This document shows, in pieces, positions 1-5,359 of a DNA stretch of 9,082 nucleotides. The number at the start of each line of letters is the position of its first letter. The stretch's first letter is position 1. Under the pieces are notes generated by a model, which was not told where the DNA came from, did no database searches, and worked only from the letters and a program-made list of their open reading frames with translations. The stretch is from Sulfurimonas sp. (GTDB lineage: Bacteria; Campylobacterota; Campylobacteria; Campylobacterales; Sulfurimonadaceae), in NCBI GenBank assembly GCA_003978475.1, contig QNZR01000152.1:1-9082 (forward strand), written 5' to 3'. The translations under genes were made by a program, and so were the position numbers.

Positions 1-153
1 CTCTGGCGTGAACACTTTACTAACTCAAAATTAGATTTTTTCAGTTGTTACATTAGAAATTTGAGACTAAAAAATCCGTTTTTTAAAGAGCTGATTTTAT
101 TGGTTTATTCAAAGGGCTCAAATATAAACCCACAGTTTAGTTATGCTAAATAA
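1..153 (+). other. possible 3' end of an ORF entering from the left edge
   Basis: The frame starting at base 1 is open for 50 codons and ends at a TAA at 151-153. The other two forward frames close within about 35 bases, and I found no long frame on the reverse strand. The peptide is basic and rich in F, N and K (for example WREHFTNSKLDFF near its start, NPQFSYAK at its end). I recognise no family. It could be the C-terminal end of a gene that begins outside the window, or a chance opening in AT-rich DNA. An inverted repeat lies over the stop codon. Flanking sequence to the left would settle it. Confidence 0.25.
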
Positions 154-156
154 CTA
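138..156. repeat. 7-bp perfect inverted repeat over the end of the left-edge ORF
   Basis: TAGTTAT (138-144) and ATAACTA (150-156) are perfect inverted arms around a 5-base GCTAA spacer. The stop codon of the left-edge ORF falls inside the right arm. There is no T-run after it, so it is a poor intrinsic terminator. It may be a weak 3' hairpin or an operator-like site, or simply chance in AT-rich DNA. Confidence 0.25.
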
Positions 157-182
157 GAACTCAAAACCATAGTGGTCTCTGA

Positions 183-329
183 TTAATTGACAAAAGTGAT
201 CATAGGGCTATAGGTTATGACAATGCACACCATTTTAAGCCTAGAAAAGGCAAGTATAGTGCAAATTCTGCCAAGCTTGTAGAACGGAATATCTTTTATA
301 ACATCAATTTTCACTGCGAGGAATTCTAA
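183..329 (+). pseudogene. start-less coding remnant with a YDNAHH motif
   Basis: After a TGA at 180-182, this frame is open for 48 codons to a TAA at 327-329. It contains no ATG and no convincing start. The text reads like real protein, with SDHRAIGYDNAHHFKPRKGK in its first half. The YDN-A-HH element faintly recalls the YDN signature of small TumE/DUF6516-type toxin proteins, but the later HHKH-type motif I would expect is absent. I treat it as a possible decayed fragment, not a working gene. Its stop overlaps the stop of the convergent M48 protease gene. It could also be chance. Confidence 0.2.
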
Positions 330-1114
330 AATGCTTGCAGTGCGGCTCTAACATACCCCTTTTGAGTACTATACATCTCAATATCTTCGACTCTTTTTTG
401 CATGTCGGGGTGGGTAGAGAACATACCGCCGTAGCCAGCACTCTCTTGAGGCAGATGCTTAAAAAAGTCTGTAGCGCCGTTGACATGACCGTAGTAACAG
501 TGCATTAGATCGAGCGCATACAGATCCGCCTCGCTCTCCTGGGTTTGTGAAAAGCGGTTCTCACTTAAATTGAGTGTTGTTTGCAGCAGATCGGCAACAT
601 CGGAGAAACCAATGAGTGAACCCAGTAGCACCCCAATAAAACGCCGACCAATACCCTCCAAATGGTCCCTATTTTGAAAGTGGGCAATTTCATGTGCGAG
701 CACAAAAAAAATCTCATTTTCTGACGTAGCTTTCTGCAACAAGCCTTTGTTAACAACAATCAATCCGCCCGGAAGCGCAAAGGCATTACTCTGCTCATCA
801 TCGGCAATGCTGACAATAAAATGGTAAGGAGTCTTAAGGCACTGTGTTGTTACCGCATCAATCAGGCGTTGTACTTTTTGCGATGTCGATGAGTCGTTAG
901 CTTCCATCAACGCATCTACATGTAAATAGGAGAAGAGTCGTTGCTCCTGCTCTATAGAAATTTTTTTAACCGCCATTTTAATGCCAAAACCCAACGCCAC
1001 ATAGACAATGAGCACCAAAGCAACCAACCCGCCGAGCATCCACACCATATCGGCGAGGGGTGATGTTTTCGTGACATTGACGCTCTCATCGGGAAGCTTG
1101 TTGTGAAAGGTCAA
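326..1114 (-). CDS. membrane-anchored M48 family zinc metalloprotease
   Basis: 262 residues. Residues 23-45 form one hydrophobic segment, followed by a basic KMAVKK stretch. The peptidase M48 domain covers the rest: GGLIVVNKGLL (116-126), the zinc and catalytic motif HEIAH (141-145), ESEAD (193-197, with E193 the expected third zinc ligand) and STHPD (233-237). Family members are metal-dependent endopeptidases; substrates here are unknown. The positive charge after the membrane segment suggests N-out/C-in topology, putting the protease domain on the cytoplasmic face, but this is only an inference. The start is a TTG that overlaps the TGA of the upstream gene (TTGA), a coupling arrangement. 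The alternative ATG at residue 23 would remove the leader before the membrane helix. It is the last gene of a three-gene operon with two YbjQ-type proteins. It is not HtpX-like in topology, since it lacks multiple N-terminal helices. Confidence 0.9.
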   Translation of the reverse strand: MTFHNKLPDESVNVTKTSPLADMVWMLGGLVALVLIVYVALGFGIKMAVKKISIEQEQRLFSYLHVDALMEANDSSTSQKVQRLIDAVTTQCLKTPYHFIVSIADDEQSNAFALPGGLIVVNKGLLQKATSENEIFFVLAHEIAHFQNRDHLEGIGRRFIGVLLGSLIGFSDVADLLQTTLNLSENRFSQTQESEADLYALDLMHCYYGHVNGATDFFKHLPQESAGYGGMFSTHPDMQKRVEDIEMYSTQKGYVRAALQAF

Positions 1115-1563
1115 TATTTCAGTGCCGTACCATAAGCCAGTACTTCGACACTGCCTATGTTTCCTTTACTGGAATTTTTAGAGATCGACGAGGTCTCAAT
1201 GCGAATGTTAATAATTTCATCGGCTCCCGCTGCACTCTCTTTCATGCGCAATATTGCTTCTCTGCGTGCCCGATCAACAAGTGATTCGTACGCCGTAATA
1301 TTGCCACCAAAAAAGTTTCTCAAACCGGCTAAAAAACGTTTAAAGTAGTCAATAGAGATGACGACACTACCGCTCACCAATTCTGCTGTCACAACCTTTT
1401 GCGGCTCCAAGGGCTGCTTTAAAGCCGTTGTCATAAGCGATGCAAACTGCGCCTCCCGTTCTCGTATGGATTCGTAATGTCTGCGCTCAATGCGCCTGCC
1501 AAAAAAATAACCCAACATAATAGGGATGACAATCAGAACAATATTGATGACTAGATCAATCAT
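1111..1563 (-). CDS. YbjQ/UPF0145 domain protein with N-terminal membrane anchor
   Basis: 150 residues. Residues 3-22 are a hydrophobic helix, followed at once by GRRIERRH, so the C-terminal part should face the cytoplasm. Residues 28-55 look helical and charged and may act as a linker. From about residue 57 the protein matches the YbjQ (UPF0145, 'heavy-metal-binding domain') fold: VSGSVV near 63, FFGGNITAYESL (84-95), the arginine-rich helix RARREAILRM (98-107), then ADEIINIRIETSSI and a terminal AYGTAL. YbjQ proteins are small and form oligomers (pentamers in solved structures). Metal binding was proposed from fold, and I see no Cys or His cluster supporting it. The start ATG overlaps the TAA of the upstream YbjQ gene by one base (TAATG), and the stop overlaps the protease start. 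This suggests stoichiometric, coupled expression. Function is unknown; a membrane scaffold or regulator for the protease is my inference. Confidence 0.85.
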   Translation of the reverse strand: MIDLVINIVLIVIPIMLGYFFGRRIERRHYESIREREAQFASLMTTALKQPLEPQKVVTAELVSGSVVISIDYFKRFLAGLRNFFGGNITAYESLVDRARREAILRMKESAAGADEIINIRIETSSISKNSSKGNIGSVEVLAYGTALKY

Positions 1564-1877
1564 TACTCAACACTTACAGCCGTACCATACACATACAGTT
1601 CTGCCGCTCCCGCAGCAACGGAAGAGGTGGAAAAACGAACATTGACAATAGCATTAGCGCCCAACGATTTTGCCTGCTCTTGCATGCGGGCTAACGCCTC
1701 TTCACGTGATTCACTCAACAGCTCCGTATACGCTTTGAGCTCTCCGCCAAAAATATTTTTAAATCCTGCCATAATGTCCCGTCCGGCATGTTTGGCACGT
1801 ACGGTCGAACCGGAGACAATGCCGTAATGTGCCATAATGGTTTTTCCCGGAATGGTCTCTATATTGGTTAGTTGCAT
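1563..1877 (-). CDS. soluble YbjQ/UPF0145 family protein
   Basis: 104 residues, the usual size for the family, with no signal peptide or membrane helix. Family marks are clear: GIVSGSTVRAKH (19-30), NIFGGELKAYTELL (41-54), the helix SREEALARMQEQA (57-69), LGANAIVNVRFSTSS (72-86) and the final YGTAV (97-101). It aligns throughout with the domain of the next gene downstream, so the operon holds a soluble and an anchored paralogue that could co-assemble (inference). No cysteines are present and the only histidines are H17 and H30, which argues against a classic metal site. It is first in the operon. The start ATG has AAAGGA about 6 bases upstream, and a strong promoter lies about 27 bases upstream. 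Biochemical role is unknown. Confidence 0.9.
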   Translation of the reverse strand: MQLTNIETIPGKTIMAHYGIVSGSTVRAKHAGRDIMAGFKNIFGGELKAYTELLSESREEALARMQEQAKSLGANAIVNVRFSTSSVAAGAAELYVYGTAVSVE

Positions 1878-1903
1878 TGGTGTCCTTTAGATATAATCGA
1901 TGT

Positions 1904-1912
1904 ATTATAACA
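1904..1912 (-). promoter_or_regulatory. extended -10 promoter of the YbjQ/M48 operon
   Basis: On the minus strand the sequence reads TGT-TATAAT, a perfect -10 hexamer with an extended TGN element. It would start transcription near 1897, giving a leader of about 20 bases that carries AAAGGA before the first YbjQ ATG. I see no clear -35, as is usual for Campylobacterota sigma-70 promoters. Confidence 0.65.
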
Positions 1913-1990
1913 AAAAAACATACAAATCTATTGATGACACCCCTGTACGCGAATCGCCACTTTTATGCGATACTCTCCGGCATGTTTAAT

Positions 1991-2018
1991 TATACTCTAA
2001 GTATATAGGGGGTAAAAT
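1991..2018 (+). promoter_or_regulatory. candidate tRNA promoter region with an operator-like palindrome
   Basis: TATACT (1991-1996) and AGTATA (2000-2005) are perfect inverted arms around CTA. TATACT is also a good -10 hexamer, and TAAAAT at 2013-2018 is a second candidate. Either would transcribe the tRNA with a 30-55 base leader that RNase P would remove. The region lies between the divergent YbjQ operon and the tRNA, so a regulator bound here could affect either. No -35 is evident. Confidence 0.35.
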
Positions 2019-2056
2019 CCCACCACAAAAGAGACCATGCGTTTCCCAAACTTTAT

Positions 2057-2132
2057 GCTCGCATAACTCAGTTGGTAGAGTATTACCTCGACAAGGTAAG
2101 AGTCACTGGTTCGAGTCCAGTTGTGAGCACCA
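2057..2132 (+). tRNA. tRNA-Val, anticodon GAC, with C33
   Basis: The full cloverleaf folds by eye. The acceptor stem is GCTCGCA (2057-2063) with TGTGAGC (2122-2128), including one G-T pair, then discriminator A and an encoded CCA. The D stem is ACTC/GAGT with a GTTGGTA loop. The anticodon stem TTACC/GGTAA (2083-2087, 2095-2099) encloses the 7-base loop TCGACAA, giving anticodon GAC at 2090-2092 (valine, GUC and GUU codons). The T arm is ACTGG/CCAGT with a TTCGAGT loop. Position 33 is C (2089), where elongator tRNAs almost always have U. All stems are intact, so the gene is not obviously decayed. I see no T-run terminator after the CCA, and the last 30 bases overlap the 3' end of convergent lspA. 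Isotype call from anticodon only. Confidence 0.93.
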
Positions 2133-2561
2133 TTGCGGTTTCCAGTGAAGCAGCAGCAATATCCCCACCGACACATTAATCATGACATCAGCAAAGTTAA
2201 AAACGGCAAAATCAAATTTATAGTGCCAATACACATAATCAACTACGCCCCCGTGAACAAACCGATCGTACACATTGGAAAGACCGGCACCAAGCAGCAT
2301 TCCTACAGGAATCATATAGCAGCGTTTATTTAGCCGTATGACATATGCCAACACCACCGCCATCACAACCAGCTGAAGCCATTTAAGCCATTCGTCCAAA
2401 AACGAGAGCATCGAAAATGCCACCCCTTTATTGTAGACAAGAATCAGGTCAATCACCTCACCGTAATAGCGATAACCGTCTAAAAAAATACTTTTGAGAT
2501 TCTGGTCAATAACGACAATACCGACCAGCGCCAACAGCAGCGCCAGAACGTTTTTACCCAT
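2103..2561 (-). CDS. lspA: lipoprotein signal peptidase (signal peptidase II)
   Basis: 152 residues, normal for this inner-membrane aspartyl protease, which cleaves the signal peptide of prolipoproteins after diacylglyceryl modification of the lipobox cysteine. Four hydrophobic segments are visible (about 4-18, 62-76, 82-94, 126-139). Conserved blocks are YNKGVAFSML (43-52), NVYDR (96-100), GGVVDY with D108, and FNFAD (121-125) with D125. D108 and D125 match the catalytic aspartates. The start ATG lies 8 bases inside the 3' end of glmM, so the two are translated from one message, probably coupled; the Shine-Dalgarno is weak. Odd point: the last nine residues (WCSQLDSNQ) come from the antisense of the tRNA-Val 3' half, and the TGA stop at 2103-2105 sits in the tRNA variable region. 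Confidence 0.96.
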   Translation of the reverse strand: MGKNVLALLLALVGIVVIDQNLKSIFLDGYRYYGEVIDLILVYNKGVAFSMLSFLDEWLKWLQLVVMAVVLAYVIRLNKRCYMIPVGMLLGAGLSNVYDRFVHGGVVDYVYWHYKFDFAVFNFADVMINVSVGILLLLHWKPQWCSQLDSNQ

Positions 2562-3897
2562 TAAGTGCTTTCTTCAACAACGCACCCAGCTCTTTGAGCT
2601 GCACATCGACCGCTTTGGCATCTTGACCCTCAAGAAGAATCCGCAGCAGATTCTCCGTACCGGAGTAACGAATCAGATGGCGTATATGCAGTGCCTCGAT
2701 TTCGGCAAGCTTCTCTTTAAGCCCTTTGATTTTATCGAGCGGTTTTTTCTCGGAGACTGTAAGATTTAACAGTTTTTGCGGGTACAGCGCAAACGGGCGC
2801 AAGACACTGCTGGCTTTTTTTCCGCTTTCAATCACAAGTGCCAACGTCTGTAGGGCACTCATGAGTCCGTCACCGGTTTTGGCATAATCATGAATAATCA
2901 CGTGACCACTCTGCTCTCCGCCAAAATTAATCTTCTCGTTATGCATGACATCCAATACATTTTTATCGCCTACATTGGAGCGATAGAGTTTCAGCTGATG
3001 TCTGGCAAGCATATCTTCAAGACCCTGATTGCTCATGACGGTCGTTACGACGCCTCCACCCTTGAGCATACCACGCTCTTTAAAGTAAAGCGCCAATGCA
3101 CCTATAAGATGATCGCCGTCTACGACATTGCCCTGTTCGTCAATAACAACCAGACGGTCGGCATCACCATCAAGCGCAATACCCAAATCGGCTCGGTATT
3201 TCAGTACCGCATCACTGACATCTTTGGTATGCAGTGCCCCGCAGTTTTGATTGATATTATGTCCGTTAGGATGGTTATGCAGCACAATAACCTCCGCACC
3301 CAGCTCTTCTAGAACCGTCGGTCCAACAATATACCCTGCTCCGTTTGCCGTATCTAAGACAATACGCAATCCGTGCAGACTGATATTTTTGGGAAAGGAG
3401 TTTTTCAACTGCACAATATAGCGTCCAATGACGTCATCAATACGCTTGGCCGAACCTATCTCTTTACCCACGGCATGCGACTCTTTGATGAGACCTTTTT
3501 TACTGTTAAAGATCTTTTCAATCTCGACCTCAACCTCTTCGGGCAGCTTATTGCCGTGCGCATCAAAAAATTTAATGCCGTTATCTTCAAATGAATTATG
3601 CGAGGCACTAATCATAATGCCGGCATCACAACGCATGTTTTCTGTTAAAAAGGCAATGGCGGGTGTCGGCATGGGACCGATTTGAATGACATCGTAGCCC
3701 ACTGCCGTCAAACCGCTGACAATGGCTGTTTCAATCATATACCCGCTGCGACGGGTATCTTTACCGACCAATATTTTTTTGGTGCTGGCATCTTTTTTAA
3801 AATAGATTCCTGCCGCCATAGCAACACGCATCGCACGCTCTGCATGTAAAAAAGTACCGGCTTCTCCACGAACACCATCGGTTCCAAATAACTTCAT
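2554..3897 (-). CDS. glmM: phosphoglucosamine mutase
   Basis: 447 residues, full length for the family. It interconverts glucosamine-6-phosphate and glucosamine-1-phosphate, the step before GlmU in cytoplasmic UDP-GlcNAc synthesis for peptidoglycan and lipopolysaccharide. Visible marks of the alpha-D-phosphohexomutase fold: FGTDGVRG (4-11), the phosphoserine loop ISASHN with active S99, the magnesium loop DGDADR (243-248), the sugar-specificity loop GGEQSGH (326-332), and the phosphate-binding RYSGTEN (410-416). The family usually has SASHNP and SGTEP; here SASHNS and SGTEN. I believe such variants are ordinary in this phylum. GGEQSGH and FGTDGVRG favour GlmM over ManB or Pgm. The ATG is preceded by AAGGGG. 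lspA follows with an 8-base overlap. In H. pylori this gene is also known as ureC, and there too it neighbours lspA and rpsT. Confidence 0.97.
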   Translation of the reverse strand: MKLFGTDGVRGEAGTFLHAERAMRVAMAAGIYFKKDASTKKILVGKDTRRSGYMIETAIVSGLTAVGYDVIQIGPMPTPAIAFLTENMRCDAGIMISASHNSFEDNGIKFFDAHGNKLPEEVEVEIEKIFNSKKGLIKESHAVGKEIGSAKRIDDVIGRYIVQLKNSFPKNISLHGLRIVLDTANGAGYIVGPTVLEELGAEVIVLHNHPNGHNINQNCGALHTKDVSDAVLKYRADLGIALDGDADRLVVIDEQGNVVDGDHLIGALALYFKERGMLKGGGVVTTVMSNQGLEDMLARHQLKLYRSNVGDKNVLDVMHNEKINFGGEQSGHVIIHDYAKTGDGLMSALQTLALVIESGKKASSVLRPFALYPQKLLNLTVSEKKPLDKIKGLKEKLAEIEALHIRHLIRYSGTENLLRILLEGQDAKAVDVQLKELGALLKKALNG

Positions 3898-3944
3898 TCT
3901 TACCCCTTCTCACTGCCTTTTTTCGGACAATCGTTTAAACATAA

Positions 3945-3956
3945 CTTAAATTTAAG
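3945..3956. promoter_or_regulatory. 12-bp perfect palindrome between glmM and rpsT
   Basis: CTTAAATTTAAG is a perfect 12-base palindrome near the middle of the 111-base divergent spacer. AT-only palindromes of this kind occur by chance, but its place between two divergent promoters would suit an operator or an architectural-protein site. No regulator can be named. Confidence 0.25.
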
Positions 3957-3960
3957 ATTA

Positions 3961-3984
3961 TTTAAGGTAGTATTCTACCCTAAA
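3961..3984. promoter_or_regulatory. imperfect palindrome / hairpin at the rpsT promoter or leader
   Basis: GGTAG (3966-3970) and CTACC (3975-3979) pair around a TATT loop. One A/C mismatch outside, TTTA (3961-3964) pairs with TAAA (3981-3984). The loop region also contains a possible rightward -10, TATTCT (3971-3976), and a leftward -10, TAGAAT (read 3977-3972), for glmM. So it could be an operator over face-to-face promoters, or an RNA hairpin just ahead of the rpsT ribosome site if transcription starts upstream. Confidence 0.35.
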
Positions 3985-3995
3985 AAAAATTTGAT

Positions 3996-4000
3996 AAGGA
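3996..4000 (+). promoter_or_regulatory. rpsT ribosome binding site
   Basis: AAGGA ends 8 bases before the ATG at 4009. This site decides the start: an in-frame TTG at 3991 would add six residues (MIRINA) but lacks a ribosome site, and S20 proteins begin MANHKSA. Confidence 0.75.
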
Positions 4001-4008
4001 TAAATGCT

Positions 4009-4269
4009 ATGGCAAACCATAAGTCAGCATTAAAGCGTATCCGCCAGACTGAAAAACGTACTGAGCGTAACCGATATTATCGTACCCGTTTAAAAAACAT
4101 CGTTAAAGCCGTTCGTGGCGCCATTGACGAAGGGAACAAAGAAGAGGCTGCAGCAGCACTCAAAGTTGCTAACCAACAAATTCACAAATTTGTGAGCAAA
4201 GGTATTCTCAAAAAAGAGACTGCTTCACGAAAAATTAGCCGTTTACACCAAGCTGTTAACGCTATATAG
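4009..4269 (+). CDS. rpsT: 30S ribosomal protein S20
   Basis: 86 residues, usual size. It is a three-helix basic protein that binds 16S rRNA early in 30S assembly. The sequence starts MANHKSALKRIRQ, the hallmark of S20, then has the Arg/Lys-rich RTERNRYYRTRLK (18-30), the acidic-to-alanine helix EGNKEEAAAALK (42-53), KGILKKETASRKISRLH (65-81) and a short C-terminus. The ATG was chosen over an upstream TTG because of the AAGGA at 3996-4000. prfA begins 18 bases after the stop, so the two form an operon, an order seen in other Campylobacterota. A hairpin-forming repeat lies 25-48 bases upstream and might regulate it. Confidence 0.97.
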   Translation: MANHKSALKRIRQTEKRTERNRYYRTRLKNIVKAVRGAIDEGNKEEAAAALKVANQQIHKFVSKGILKKETASRKISRLHQAVNAI

Positions 4270-4287
4270 TGGTTTTTTAGAGCTTCC

Positions 4288-5355
4288 ATGCTAGCTGAAA
4301 AACTCACTCCTTTCATTACCCGCTACAATGAACTGAGCGATCTGCTCAGTGCTCCCGATATTACTGCCGATATCAAGAAAATGACCGCTCTTTCTAAAGA
4401 ACAGTCGGCACTTCAGGACATTGTCGATAAGGCAAAAACCTATCAACAGATACTTCAGGACATTGGCGACAATAAAGAGATGCTGAGCGATCCGGAACTG
4501 GGGGAACTCGCCAAAGAAGAGCTGAAAGAACTTGAAGCCAAAGTGCCGCTGCTGGAAGAGGAGATCAAAATTCTTTTAATGCCGCGCGACCCCAATGATG
4601 ACCGAAACACCATTATTGAAATGCGGGCGGGCACCGGCGGTGACGAAGCAGCCATTTTTGTCGGAGATCTTTTCAACGCATATTTGCGTTATGCCGATGT
4701 TAAAGGCTGGAAGGTTGAACTGATGAGTTCCAGCCCTTCCGATTCCGGCGGGTATAAAGAGATCATTGCACTCATTAAAGGAGAGAATGTCTACAGCCGT
4801 ATGAAATACGAAGGAGGCACCCATCGGGTGCAGCGGGTTCCGGCAACCGAGTCGCAGGGACGGGTGCACACTTCTGCCATCACCGTTGCCATTATGGCGG
4901 AAGTTGACGATGTCGAAATTGACATTGATGCCAATGATCTGAAAATTGATGTTATGCGCTCAAGCGGCTGTGGCGGACAATCGGTCAATACCACCGATTC
5001 TGCCGTACGTATTACCCATCTGCCTACCGGCATTGTCGTCACCAATCAAGATCAGAAATCTCAACATAAAAACCGGGAAAAAGCCATGAAGGTTCTCAAA
5101 GCCCGTCTGTATGACTTACAAATACAAGAGGCGATGGCAAAAGAGGGGGCTGCACGAAAAGACCAGGTCGGTACGGGCGATCGAAGCGGTCGTATTCGTA
5201 CCTACAACTACCCTCAAAACCGTATTTCCGATCACCGTATTACGCTCACACTGTACCGTCTTAACGAAATTATGACCGGAGGGCTGTTCGATGAAATCAT
5301 CGATCCTCTCATTGCCGACACGCAGGCCAAAAATATTAAAGCGGCAGGTCTTTAA
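4288..5355 (+). CDS. prfA: peptide chain release factor 1
   Basis: 355 residues, full length. It recognises UAA and UAG in the ribosomal A site and triggers peptidyl-tRNA hydrolysis. Residues 1-100 form the helical N-terminal domain, rich in Leu, Glu and Lys. EMRAGTGGDEA (111-121) is a family signature. P185-A186-T187 is the PxT anticodon-like tripeptide that marks RF1 (RF2 has SPF). The catalytic GGQ is at 229-231 in SSGCGGQSVN; its glutamine is the usual target of PrmC methylation. The C-terminal NRISDHRI (about 311-318) is also conserved. The ribosome site before the ATG is weak (AGAG), which fits translation after rpsT on the same message. The stop is only 4 bases from the stop of the convergent glucosaminidase gene. 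Confidence 0.97.
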   Translation: MLAEKLTPFITRYNELSDLLSAPDITADIKKMTALSKEQSALQDIVDKAKTYQQILQDIGDNKEMLSDPELGELAKEELKELEAKVPLLEEEIKILLMPRDPNDDRNTIIEMRAGTGGDEAAIFVGDLFNAYLRYADVKGWKVELMSSSPSDSGGYKEIIALIKGENVYSRMKYEGGTHRVQRVPATESQGRVHTSAITVAIMAEVDDVEIDIDANDLKIDVMRSSGCGGQSVNTTDSAVRITHLPTGIVVTNQDQKSQHKNREKAMKVLKARLYDLQIQEAMAKEGAARKDQVGTGDRSGRIRTYNYPQNRISDHRITLTLYRLNEIMTGGLFDEIIDPLIADTQAKNIKAAGL

Positions 5356-5359
5356 GCCT

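Noticed and set aside
312..342. CACTGC/GCAGTG inverted repeat at the end of the M48 gene as a terminator
   Set aside because: The 19-base loop and lack of a T-run on the minus strand make it unconvincing.
304..486. 60-codon leftward ORF at the end of the M48 gene
   Set aside because: Shifted frame over the M48 3' coding region without family similarity.
2057..2132. tRNA as a phage or island attachment site
   Set aside because: No duplicate of the tRNA 3' end, integrase or foreign gene block is visible; conserved lspA-glmM lies directly downstream.
2890..3312. 140-codon rightward ORF opposite glmM
   Set aside because: It lies wholly within the antisense of the conserved core of glmM, has no convincing ribosome site and no recognisable motif.
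3991..4008. Upstream TTG start for rpsT adding six residues
   Set aside because: The AAGGA ribosome site lies inside this stretch and S20 proteins start at MANHKSA, so the ATG at 4009 is right.
4576..4869. 97-codon leftward ORF opposite prfA
   Set aside because: It is the antisense of the GTGGDEA to PAT region of RF1, which is under strong coding constraint; nothing supports a second gene.
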